This document shows positions 1 through 6,591 of a stretch of 13,599 nucleotides of DNA, piece by piece. The position numbers were made by a program, and so were the translations under genes. This stretch comes from JAUVZL01 sp965603515 (GTDB lineage: Bacteria; Hydrothermota; Tepidihabitantia; SM23-42), in NCBI GenBank assembly GCA_965603515.1, contig CBFDDH010000051.1:1-13599 (forward strand). Reading direction: 5' to 3'. Each line of letters begins with the position of its first letter. Position 1 is the first letter of the stretch. Below the pieces are notes generated by a model. It was given only the letters and a program-made list of their open reading frames with translations. It was not told where the DNA came from and did no database searches.

Positions 1-455
1 ACTGTAGTTTCAGTATTCGCAATTCTCTTGACCATATCAAGTACGTCTCTGATCTGTTTGCTTTTTCCAATCGTCTGACAAGAGGCTTCTACTGGTTTAA
101 CTATATTGGCTCTTATGCGTAAGAGTAGCTCATCAATACCAAATGGTTTGAGGATATAGTCACTTGCTTTATCACGTAGTGCATTGACTGCCGATTCCAT
201 AGAACCATAGGCAGTTATGAAAATAAGCGGAATGTCTGGGTAGATCTTTCTGACCTTTTTTAAAAATGTAAAGCCATCGATATCTGGCATTCTGATATCG
301 CTGATAACGAGGTTATATTTCGTTTTTCTCAACGCCTCAAGCGCAGTCTTTGGTTCAGTAGTAGCAAATACATCATAACCTTTTTGCTCTAATGCGTAGG
401 AAAGCCACTTAATAAGGCTTTCCTCATCATCGAGTACTAAAATCCTATGTTTCAT
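1..455 (-). CDS. NtrC-family response regulator, N-terminal part (cut by window edge)
   Basis: This gene reads leftward from ATG at 455-453 and runs off the left end, so about 151 codons are visible. The protein opens as a receiver domain (residues about 3-117). It has the acidic pair D9/D10, phosphoacceptor D53 in the motif ISDIRMPDIDG, T81 in the ITAYGS segment and K103 in the ILKPF segment. After a very short linker comes IGKSKQIRDVL (about 129-139), the typical entry to a sigma-54-interacting AAA+ domain, where the Walker A motif would lie just outside the window. The likely role is phosphorylation-controlled activation of sigma-54 promoters; no partner kinase is visible. It is the last visible gene of a leftward operon of envelope proteins, 66 bp after the beta-barrel gene. 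A GGATCAGG stretch abuts the ATG as a weak ribosome-binding site. The receiver is certain; the AAA+ part is inferred from the boundary motif. Confidence 0.92.
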   Translation of the reverse strand, partial: MKHRILVLDDEESLIKWLSYALEQKGYDVFATTEPKTALEALRKTKYNLVISDIRMPDIDGFTFLKKVRKIYPDIPLIFITAYGSMESAVNALRDKASDYILKPFGIDELLLRIRANIVKPVEASCQTIGKSKQIRDVLDMVKRIANTETT

Positions 456-521
456 CCTGATCCGTCAGATAAATTTTGTCACTTACACAGGTTTGTGTCT
501 ATTACAACAGAAAACACTTTG

Positions 522-1487
522 CTATTTCCTTCTTCGAGCGAAGAGCTCAGTCAAGATAAGTTTGATCTCAGGGCTAATCCTCAGCTCCTTCAATGACCCT
601 TTATTCTTGAGCGAGAGCCCAAGGTCAAATGTTAATGCTCCAATCCGTTTCATCGGTATCGCAAGCGATACGTCAATACCGTGTTCTGCAATATTCTGCA
701 GATACCAGGGATTGTAAAAATAACTGACTGCAAACCTTTCTCTGGAAAAACCCAGTTTAAACCTGTACGGCGATCGGAATTCATTTATCTGGTTATCATC
801 TGGCCAGAATGAATGTTCCAAAAACAACGTCAGTTTTCCACCCATGAGCTTTTTCTGAGGAGTGATACCGAATGATACTCGGGCAGGCAGATCAATCATT
901 GTGTCAGAATCTTGTCTTTTCATTGCAATACTACCAAAAGCTTCGCCGAACAAAGAAACATCAAACAGCTCTCTGGCTCTCAGTTTAAGCCCTGCAGAAA
1001 AAATCTTTCCCTCATATTTATACAGAAAGGAATCAACCAGATAATAATTAGAAACGTAATAATGCCATGTTTCAGATGCATTACCGAACAGATACGACCC
1101 ACGTAAGGCAACTTCACCCAGACCAAAATCATTATTGAGGTTAAGATAGATTTCTTCAATACCACCTTTTCCTTGCAGATGCATATCCAGGTCATCTTCG
1201 CTGAAGAAGATATCGAATGATTGATTAAACCTTGTTAGATTACCTGCGCCAAAACCAAAACCCCTGGTAATGGGTATCGCTAATCGCAGGGTGAAAGGGT
1301 TGGTCCATACTAGTCCCCGGAAATCCGAATCCTCACTGAGTATATTGAATTCAGGTCGCAACGCCAACTCGATCCGAGCTTTTCCTTTTACTCCAAGGAA
1401 TGGATCTCTGAATATGCTATTGTCTTCTCCGATACCACCAAGCGCAAATATAGATGCATTAATAAGGAAAATCAGCAATGTGCCCAT
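522..1487 (-). CDS. predicted outer membrane beta-barrel protein (unrecognised family)
   Basis: A 321-residue protein with a short hydrophobic N-terminus (about residues 3-17, signal-peptide-like). The rest is built of alternating amphipathic strands rich in aromatic residues and glycine, for example NPFTLRLAIP, GFGFGAGNL, YFYNPWYL and GALTFDLGLSL, the pattern expected of an outer membrane beta-barrel. The stretch around residues 60-90 (NPF..., then an aromatic/glycine repeat) faintly resembles FadL/OMPP1-like barrels, but no family can be assigned with confidence. Its ATG overlaps the stop of the upstream DNRLRE gene as TAATG, so the two are probably translationally coupled; an AAGGTAGG stretch just upstream can serve as ribosome-binding site. 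It sits between a probable lipoprotein gene and a response regulator, suggesting an envelope complex or a regulated surface function. The C-terminus ends in basic residues (ARRRK) rather than the usual aromatic residue of proteobacterial porins. Confidence 0.72.
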   Translation of the reverse strand: MGTLLIFLINASIFALGGIGEDNSIFRDPFLGVKGKARIELALRPEFNILSEDSDFRGLVWTNPFTLRLAIPITRGFGFGAGNLTRFNQSFDIFFSEDDLDMHLQGKGGIEEIYLNLNNDFGLGEVALRGSYLFGNASETWHYYVSNYYLVDSFLYKYEGKIFSAGLKLRARELFDVSLFGEAFGSIAMKRQDSDTMIDLPARVSFGITPQKKLMGGKLTLFLEHSFWPDDNQINEFRSPYRFKLGFSRERFAVSYFYNPWYLQNIAEHGIDVSLAIPMKRIGALTFDLGLSLKNKGSLKELRISPEIKLILTELFARRRK

Positions 1488-2560
1488 TAATACCTACCTT
1501 GGGGTGGTAGAATATATCCCACTTTCAGGGTGTGTGAACCATTGATCATTTTATAGTTAGCAATCTCATAATTTTCAGGCGATAATACAATAAACAAACC
1601 AAAATTAGAATCCGGTTGTTCAATAATATGTTGGATATGTCGAACAATATCGAGATTGAACACCGTGTCGTCAGCGGCAAATCTTTCAAGCGCAATAAGC
1701 GGTCCTGTCGCAGTATTAAAATCATCAAGTGGTGCTAACAGTTGTTTAACACCGATTTCAATGGAATCGCGCATAACAAAATGCTGTTCAGGCCTGAACG
1801 TCAATTCAGCATAGATTGCCTTTTTATCATCTAAGATGGAATCGTATTCAAACTTGACATAGTTACGATACGGTATACCAGAACCTATCCAACTTTCTGT
1901 ATAAAATGGTTCTGGTCCAGTAACGATGTAACAATCATTGCTCAAAGGCATAGAAGAAATAACACCGTTCTTGACAAGCAGGAATTTAGGCACATAACCG
2001 CCTTCTTTTGAATAGAAGTAGCTGAAACCAGAGTCGACCGGGATTATTATCATGCCGTCGGCATTGATGATTTCACCGAGCTCAATGTAATTGAATGTAA
2101 CAAGCAGAGAATCACCCTTTAATTCTGCAAGACGCAAAGAATCGTCGTTGAAATCTCCACCTTCACTTTCCCAAGATTCACCACTCATCCTTTGAAACCA
2201 ATTTGCCTGGTCCTCGTCAAATTCATGGGTCAGCAAGTGTATGCTTACTTTTGTAGTATCATTGTTAAGATTCAAATTGGTGTGGAGAATTAACTTTATT
2301 TCATCGAGGCCTTGATATAAGCTATCTTCAAAATCGAATTCTAAGAGTATCCTTGATTCATAGTCGCTGTTCTTACCAACAACCAGATTGGTTGATTTAC
2401 CAAGGTTGGCGAATTCATCGAATTCAGTGAGGGCATTATTAAGGGTCAACTCAAGTTCCTGTGCATCAAAATTACCTCTAATATTAAATTCTTCCTCACC
2501 GATCGGCAGTTCATTGCAGCAGATAAAAAGGAGAACTGTTAATAATGCAAATCGTATCAT
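1487..2560 (-). CDS. DNRLRE-domain probable lipoprotein
   Basis: A 357-residue exported protein. The N-terminus (MIRFALLTVLLFICCNE) is a short hydrophobic signal ending in two cysteines. C14 or C15 could be a lipidated residue, although the lipobox is not canonical. Residues about 32-150 look like a DNRLRE (CBM96-like) beta-sandwich: DAQELEL, then a TNLVVGKN segment, SRILLEFDFED (residues 69-79), ILHTNL, and the W121 and W130 region followed by EGGDF. Such domains are found in surface or secreted proteins and often sit beside carbohydrate-binding or adhesive modules. The remaining 200 residues have no domain I can name, though a second strand-rich stretch (YVKFEYDS to LTFRP, residues about 234-256) may be another sandwich. 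It is the second gene of the leftward operon. The ATG has no Shine-Dalgarno sequence, but a promoter-like sequence ends 6 bp before it (see the regulatory entry), so it may also be transcribed on its own as a leaderless mRNA. Confidence 0.78.
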   Translation of the reverse strand: MIRFALLTVLLFICCNELPIGEEEFNIRGNFDAQELELTLNNALTEFDEFANLGKSTNLVVGKNSDYESRILLEFDFEDSLYQGLDEIKLILHTNLNLNNDTTKVSIHLLTHEFDEDQANWFQRMSGESWESEGGDFNDDSLRLAELKGDSLLVTFNYIELGEIINADGMIIIPVDSGFSYFYSKEGGYVPKFLLVKNGVISSMPLSNDCYIVTGPEPFYTESWIGSGIPYRNYVKFEYDSILDDKKAIYAELTFRPEQHFVMRDSIEIGVKQLLAPLDDFNTATGPLIALERFAADDTVFNLDIVRHIQHIIEQPDSNFGLFIVLSPENYEIANYKMINGSHTLKVGYILPPQGRY

Positions 2561-2566
2561 AATCAG

Positions 2567-2594
2567 ATAATATTCAAATATTCAAACAAGTCAA
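2567..2594 (-). promoter_or_regulatory. internal promoter for the DNRLRE gene, apparently leaderless
   Basis: On the minus strand TTGACT (2594-2589), a 16-bp spacer and TATTAT (2572-2567) are followed by six bases before the ATG at 2560. The -35 box overlaps the stop codon of the FecR-like gene. The spacer carries a tandem 8-bp repeat, ATATTCAA twice on the plus strand (2570-2585). No Shine-Dalgarno sequence precedes the ATG. Confidence 0.5.
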
Positions 2595-3529
2595 GGATGC
2601 GTAATCGTGGTCTTGGATAAGTTTAAGAATGCATCACCAAGTTCGGGGATGCCAAGCTCATAATATATCTCGGCCACAGCTTTATAGAGAACTGGTTCAT
2701 TCGGTTTAACAGCAATAAGTTTGTCATAATTATCCATTGCCATTAGCATTAATCCATTTCTTTTGAACAAAGCAGCTTTCAAAAGGTGAAACGTGAAGTA
2801 ATCAGGTTTCCGTTGTCCGATATTATCACTAATCTTGCGCAAACCGTGGATTGCTGTACTGTCAAGGATGTCTATTGAACATGTAGCTGTATACAATGTA
2901 TCGCTATTGCGGATTGCAAGAACCTTTATCGTGTACATACCGATCAAATCTTCCACGTTCTCGGGAAAGAGGAAAATAGTATCGGTGGTTGCTATGCTGG
3001 AGATGATTTGTTTGCCTTGCTGCAATCTCATATTATACCAATTAGCGCCTGGATATTTACTCCAGATGATATCAGGCCTTGAATCGATCAAAACAGTATT
3101 GCCCGGGCGTTGAATGACCATTTGCAGAGTATCCTCCCCCTGTTTAGTTAAGCTTTTAGATATCATTTCTCCATTCCATTCTTTCAATTGGTACAACTCC
3201 TTAAAAAGTCCAAGTACCTTGTTTGATATAGCTGGTACGCCAGAGATAATACCTGATGTATCGAGTGCGGGTACTGCGAATGACTCGATCGAATCGATAA
3301 CGTCCAGCCTGCCATCCTGGTAAAAGATAGTAGTAGATCCAGAATCACCGAGGATCAAAGTGTCATTTTCAAAAATAAAATCAAGTACCTGAACCTTGAC
3401 GAGGGTTGTTTCACCAGGGTGGACGAGCACTACACCACTACTTACTGCAGTAATGACACCTGTTGGATAAATTGATTGTTCTGCAAAAACTGTCAATAAA
3501 GATCCTAACAATATCAAGCTGAGCCTCAT
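2591..3529 (-). CDS. FecR-like periplasmic protein with TPR-like C-terminus
   Basis: A 312-residue protein with a clear signal peptide (MRLSLILLGSLLTVFA, likely cleaved before E17). Residues about 22-85 have a FecR-like layout: GVITAVSSGVVLVHPGE, then FENDTLILGDSGSTTIFYQDG, matching the usual 'limit raised by a low-salt-bridge-free beta-sheet, then threshold glycine-aspartate, then dGs' pattern only loosely. The central part (about 143-222) contains RPDIIWSKYPGANWYNMRL, typical of Fn3-like sandwiches with a W...PGA.Y core. Residues about 240-305 form paired helices (LLKAALFKRNGL, NYDKLIAVKPNEPVLYKAVAEIYYELG) reading as one to two TPR-like units. It is the first gene of the leftward envelope operon, with a good AAAGGAG ribosome-binding site 3 bp before the ATG and a consensus promoter about 50 bp upstream. 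FecR domains elsewhere take part in signalling or peptidoglycan/polysaccharide contexts; a scaffold or sensor role here is inference. Confidence 0.7.
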   Translation of the reverse strand: MRLSLILLGSLLTVFAEQSIYPTGVITAVSSGVVLVHPGETTLVKVQVLDFIFENDTLILGDSGSTTIFYQDGRLDVIDSIESFAVPALDTSGIISGVPAISNKVLGLFKELYQLKEWNGEMISKSLTKQGEDTLQMVIQRPGNTVLIDSRPDIIWSKYPGANWYNMRLQQGKQIISSIATTDTIFLFPENVEDLIGMYTIKVLAIRNSDTLYTATCSIDILDSTAIHGLRKISDNIGQRKPDYFTFHLLKAALFKRNGLMLMAMDNYDKLIAVKPNEPVLYKAVAEIYYELGIPELGDAFLNLSKTTITHP

Positions 3530-3587
3530 AATCTCCTTTCACTATTCACTGATTATCCACTAAATTCAGCTATTTTTAATGCATTCA

Positions 3588-3615
3588 ATTATAACGGAAT
3601 ACTAATCTGTGTCAA
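3588..3615 (-). promoter_or_regulatory. promoter of the leftward envelope operon
   Basis: Read on the minus strand, a perfect -35 box TTGACA (3615-3610) is followed by a 16-bp spacer and a perfect -10 box TATAAT (3593-3588). The predicted transcription start is near 3581, leaving a leader of about 50 nt before the ATG at 3529, which has an AAAGGAG ribosome-binding site. This is a normal led mRNA, in contrast to the other promoters in this window. Confidence 0.75.
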
Positions 3616-3622
3616 TATTCCG
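3595..3622. promoter_or_regulatory. candidate operator dyad around the leftward -35 box
   Basis: A perfect 7-bp inverted repeat, CGGAATA (3595-3601) and TATTCCG (3616-3622), has arm centres 21 bp apart, two turns of the helix. One arm lies in the -10/-35 spacer and the other directly upstream of the -35 hexamer of the leftward promoter, a classic position for a dimeric repressor. No bound regulator can be named from the sequence. Confidence 0.4.
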
Positions 3623-3651
3623 CTTGCCTTAATGTTTATGAAATGATAGTC

Positions 3652-3684
3652 TTGAAATCGAAACAGATTTAACTATAATAATCT
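3652..3684 (+). promoter_or_regulatory. sufS promoter, apparently leaderless
   Basis: TTGAAA (3652-3657), a 16-bp spacer, and a perfect TATAAT (3674-3679) are followed by only five bases (AATCT) before the ATG at 3685. The expected transcription start falls on or within a base or two of the start codon. No Shine-Dalgarno sequence precedes the ATG, which fits leaderless translation. Confidence 0.7.
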
Positions 3685-4878
3685 ATGGATCTAGAAGAAA
3701 TACGGAATGACTTTCCGCAACTGTCACAGGATTTCATATATTTCGATTCTGGTTCTACTTCACTAAAACCTAGATCGGTCCTAAACAAAATGAGAGAATA
3801 TTATGATACTTCTTCAGTAAGTATTGGTCGCGGCTTACATAGTCGTTCCACTATCGTTACCAATGCCTATGAAAAAGCACATGAAAAAGTCCGCGCTTTT
3901 TTCAATGCCAATGGTAATATTGTTTTCACCAAAAATTGCACTGAAGCAATTAATATTGTGGCACATGGATTAACCTGGAATAAGGGTGACAAGATTGTCA
4001 CGACTTATCTCGAACATAATTCTAATCTTCTACCGTGGTTAAACCTAAGACCATCTGGTGTACAAGTCGAGCTCATAAAATGCCGAGAGGATGGAACATT
4101 CAACCTGAATGAACTAAAAAGTGCAATTGATGAAAATACCAGGCTCGTTGCGATCACGCATACATCGAATGTTCTGGGTTCAATCGTCCCGGTTGAGGAC
4201 ATCACAAGAATAGCAAAAGAAAAGAACGCCTTGGTACTCATCGACGGCGCTCAAGCTGCTCCCCATCTAAAGGTCGATTTAAAAGCAATTGGCTGTGATT
4301 TCTACGCAGCATCAGGTCATAAAATGCTTGGCCCTTCCGGTACCGGTATTCTATTCATCAGAGATTGCACCGTTGAGAAACTAAAACCTATGATGATAGG
4401 CGGAGGTTCAGCTACCGATCTTACGCTCGACAAAATAACCTATACGACGGGATATTCAATATTCGAAGCTGGTACACCAAATATCGCTGGCGGTATTGGT
4501 CTTGGCGCTGCAGTTGATTACCTTACTGATATTGGCATGGACCAAGTAAGGAAACATGAGTTAGAACTCATCGGCTATCTAATAGACAAACTTCGCACAT
4601 TTGATAAAGTCAAAATATATGGACCTGATGACATGAGCAAACGATCCGGCGTTGTGTCTTTTACGATCAAAGGTGTCCCCGCTCATCGAATTGCGATTAT
4701 CCTCGATGAACTCGGTAAGATAGCAATACGCTCTGGATTCCATTGTGCGTTTCTACTCAATCGCTATATCCTAAAGGAACTAGATGGTACAGCCAGGGTT
4801 TCGCTCTATCTCTACAATACCCTTCAAGAAGTTGATCTGTTGATTGACATACTAAAGGATATCGTGAAAAATGCGTGA
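3685..4878 (+). CDS. sufS: cysteine desulfurase, group II (SufS/CsdA-type)
   Basis: A 397-residue PLP-dependent aminotransferase class V enzyme that converts L-cysteine to L-alanine and leaves a persulfide on its active-site cysteine for Fe-S cluster or other sulfur transfer. It opens with MDLEEIRNDFPQL and YFDSGSTSLKP, standard for the family. H111 (EHNSNLLPW) and the DGAQ motif (D187, Q190) would contact PLP. K213 in the AASGHKMLGPSGTG segment is the PLP Schiff-base lysine. C354 in RSGFHCA is the catalytic cysteine, where SufS usually reads GHHCAQP. GTARVSLYLYNT (368-379) matches the C-terminal RxSxxxYNT signature. Length is close to the usual 400-410. The start is fixed by the family N-terminus and by a promoter whose -10 box ends 5 bp upstream. 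No SufB/C/D or SufU lies in the window; the next gene overlaps it by 8 bp and may be a partner. Confidence 0.93.
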   Translation: MDLEEIRNDFPQLSQDFIYFDSGSTSLKPRSVLNKMREYYDTSSVSIGRGLHSRSTIVTNAYEKAHEKVRAFFNANGNIVFTKNCTEAINIVAHGLTWNKGDKIVTTYLEHNSNLLPWLNLRPSGVQVELIKCREDGTFNLNELKSAIDENTRLVAITHTSNVLGSIVPVEDITRIAKEKNALVLIDGAQAAPHLKVDLKAIGCDFYAASGHKMLGPSGTGILFIRDCTVEKLKPMMIGGGSATDLTLDKITYTTGYSIFEAGTPNIAGGIGLGAAVDYLTDIGMDQVRKHELELIGYLIDKLRTFDKVKIYGPDDMSKRSGVVSFTIKGVPAHRIAIILDELGKIAIRSGFHCAFLLNRYILKELDGTARVSLYLYNTLQEVDLLIDILKDIVKNA

Positions 4879-5143
4879 TTTTCAATATCGCCTAATAAAG
4901 ATATGCAGTCTTGCAGGAAAAGAGTATTTTCACATCTTTCCTGCTCAACCATTCGACAAAATGCCTGGAGATTGGAAGGATTTAGTAATAAAAAACCGAC
5001 ATACGAAATTCGTCGTTATTGCTTTTGACGATTGTGACGTGACCGTATTTGTTTCTGGTCGGATGCTCATTGAGAATATCCCGGCAGGATGTGAACAACG
5101 GGCACATGCAATAGTCAAGCAAATCATCAAACTATGGCAATAA
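4871..5143 (+). CDS. small protein of unknown function coupled to the cysteine desulfurase
   Basis: A 90-residue protein whose ATG lies 8 bp inside the end of the cysteine desulfurase gene, with AAGGATAT upstream as a possible ribosome-binding site, so the two are translated from one message. I do not recognise a named family. The C-terminal half, DDCDVTVFVSGRMLIENIP followed by a helix (EQRAHAIVKQIIKLW), has the strand-turn-strand-helix pattern 'V-T-x-F-x-x-G-R-x-x-I' also seen at the C-termini of some ThiF/MoeB-like proteins and in TBP-like folds. That resemblance is from memory and weak. There is no signal peptide or membrane segment and only one cysteine pair candidate (C12 and C55), not in a CxxC motif. 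By context it may accept, regulate or deliver sulfur from the desulfurase; this is inference. Confidence 0.65.
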   Translation: MRDFQYRLIKICSLAGKEYFHIFPAQPFDKMPGDWKDLVIKNRHTKFVVIAFDDCDVTVFVSGRMLIENIPAGCEQRAHAIVKQIIKLWQ

Positions 5144-5156
5144 ACAACTCGATGTA

Positions 5157-5189
5157 TTGACAGATATTCATATTTGATTATAGTTACCT
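5157..5189 (+). promoter_or_regulatory. promoter of the glmU-argS operon
   Basis: A perfect TTGACA (5157-5162), a 16-bp spacer and TATAGT (5179-5184) are followed by five bases before GTG at 5190. The predicted transcription start is at about 5190-5191. Either the GTG is used leaderlessly, or the ATG at 5217 is used with a leader of about 26 nt and a weak, closely placed AGGG. Confidence 0.7.
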
Positions 5190-6149
5190 GTGTCCACGCG
5201 CAAGAAGCTCAGGGCGATGAATAGACTAGGTGCAATAATATTAGGGGCTGGTATTGGTAAACGCATGCATTCAAAAACACCTAAGGTCATCCATAGAATT
5301 CTCGGTAGACCGCTAATTTCTTTTATAATCGGCAAGGTTAATGCAATAAAATGTGATGAGATCATTGTTGTTATCGGAAAGAATACTAACAGCATCAAGA
5401 AAGAACTTGGTAAGACAGTAAGATACGCCGTTCAACCAATACCTCTGGGTACAGGTGACGCTGCAAGAAAAGGTATTGAGATCGCTATATCTACAAATGT
5501 TCTCATCCTCAATGGTGATATTCCTTTATTAAGTGAACATACTCTTAGAGGACTCATCAATCACCATCAACAGGCAAAAGCCCATTTGACAATCCTGACA
5601 TGTCTTATGAAAAATCCCTTTGGTTACGGTCGGATATTGAAGGATAAACGTGGTCGAGTAGCAGGAATTATTGAAGACACTGATGCAACGTCTAAACAGC
5701 AAAAAGTCAACGAAATCAATGTAGGCGCATACTATGGAAACAAGCAGATGATTCTCAGTGCTCTGGACAATGTCAAGCCTCAGAACCAACAGGGTGAACT
5801 CTACTTAACTGACATCGTAAAAGAATTGTACAATCAAAGAAAGAAAATCGTTGGATTCAGAATATACGACGAAGACGAAATGATGGGAATCAATTCTCAA
5901 TCAGATCTAACTCGTGCACGTCAGATTATTAAGACGAGATGGTTTAATGAACTCATGTCCCAAGGAGTTAGGATTGAGGATCCAGCAAGTACAGATATCG
6001 ATCTTTCCGTCAAAGTTGGAAAATTCGTCAACATCAGACCACACACTCTGATCGAGGGCAAAACCGAAATCAAGGACGGTACGACAGTAGGACCTTTCGC
6101 GTGGATTGTCGACGGGAAGACGCGAGCACTAAAACTCAATGGCAGATAA
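5190..6149 (+). CDS. glmU: GlmU-type N-acetylglucosamine-1-phosphate uridylyltransferase, lacking the acetyltransferase domain
   Basis: A 319-residue sugar nucleotidyltransferase expected to make UDP-GlcNAc from UTP and GlcNAc-1-phosphate for peptidoglycan and LPS precursors. Visible GlmU motifs are GAIILGAGIGKRMHSKTPKVIH (residues 14-35, cut here across the G-x-G-x-R loop, with K24 where T is usual), QPIPLGTGDAA (82-92), LNGDIPLL (107-114), NPFGYGRIL (142-150), EDTDAT (162-167), EINVGAYYG (175-183), ELYLTDIV (203-210) and GIN (233-235). Full GlmU has about 450 residues. This protein stops after only two or so left-handed beta-helix rungs (about 265-305: DPASTDIDLSVKVG, HTLIEGKTEI, TTVGPFA), so the acetyltransferase half is missing. 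The next gene starts in another frame with unrelated sequence, so this is not a simple frameshift. Start is uncertain: GTG 5190 (leaderless) or ATG 5217, which matches the usual family N-terminus. First gene of a packed operon. Confidence 0.85.
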   Translation: MSTRKKLRAMNRLGAIILGAGIGKRMHSKTPKVIHRILGRPLISFIIGKVNAIKCDEIIVVIGKNTNSIKKELGKTVRYAVQPIPLGTGDAARKGIEIAISTNVLILNGDIPLLSEHTLRGLINHHQQAKAHLTILTCLMKNPFGYGRILKDKRGRVAGIIEDTDATSKQQKVNEINVGAYYGNKQMILSALDNVKPQNQQGELYLTDIVKELYNQRKKIVGFRIYDEDEMMGINSQSDLTRARQIIKTRWFNELMSQGVRIEDPASTDIDLSVKVGKFVNIRPHTLIEGKTEIKDGTTVGPFAWIVDGKTRALKLNGR

Positions 6150-6591
6150 GCCGAGAACCAAAATAAGACAAGGACATACCGGAAAGATTATCATCTACGT
6201 ATTGATCGTGTTATTAGGTATTTTCCTTGTTTCCTTGTTGCTCATGTTTACGAAAGCGGATCCACAGGAAATATACAAAAAAAATGCCAATATGAGAGTT
6301 GAAGTTCTTAATGGTTGTGGTATCGATAGATTAGCTATCAAAGTAACAAATATCCTCAGGAGAAAGGGATTTAACGTCGTTCAAGTCGGTAATACCAAGA
6401 ACCAAGATTTTAGGGAAACAGTGGTGATGGAAAGAAGTAACGAGAATATGGTGAATGCAAATTATTTTGCCAAACAGATAGGTTGCCGAAATATCGATAA
6501 AGATGTTGATCCTGCCCTTTACATTGAGATTACATTAATCGTTGGACAGGACTACAAAAAGATTTTTGCCGATGTCGAAAAAGAATTCTGA
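6139..6591 (+). CDS. membrane-anchored LytR_C domain protein
   Basis: A 150-residue protein with a basic N-terminus, one transmembrane helix (about residues 16-38, IIIYVLIVLLGIFLVSLLLM) and an extracytoplasmic LytR_C domain (about 51-148). The domain begins with MRVEVLNGCGIDRLAIKV, followed by LRRKGFNVVQVGN and ends in YIEITLIVGQDY, all typical of the family; the VEVLNG(C/S)G entry is its hallmark. In many bacteria this domain is fused to a LytR-CpsA-Psr phosphotransferase that attaches polymers to peptidoglycan, but here it stands alone, so it has no catalytic domain of its own. It overlaps glmU by 11 bp and rsfS by 20 bp. The LytR_C/rsfS pairing is a familiar neighbourhood. Its exact role is unknown; binding a cell-wall component is inference. 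Confidence 0.85.
   Translation: MADKPRTKIRQGHTGKIIIYVLIVLLGIFLVSLLLMFTKADPQEIYKKNANMRVEVLNGCGIDRLAIKVTNILRRKGFNVVQVGNTKNQDFRETVVMERSNENMVNANYFAKQIGCRNIDKDVDPALYIEITLIVGQDYKKIFADVEKEF

Noticed and set aside
485..498. ACACA/TGTGT hairpin between the barrel gene and the response regulator
   Set aside because: Only 5 bp with a 4-nt loop and no T-run; too weak to call a terminator or operator.
6100..6160. Frameshift explaining the short GlmU
   Set aside because: No beta-helix acetyltransferase motifs appear in any frame downstream; the next reading frame is a LytR_C protein from its first codons.
6542..6571. Extended RsfS start at TTG 6542
   Set aside because: Adds 10 residues not typical of the family and deepens the overlap with the LytR_C gene; ATG 6572 is a simpler start.
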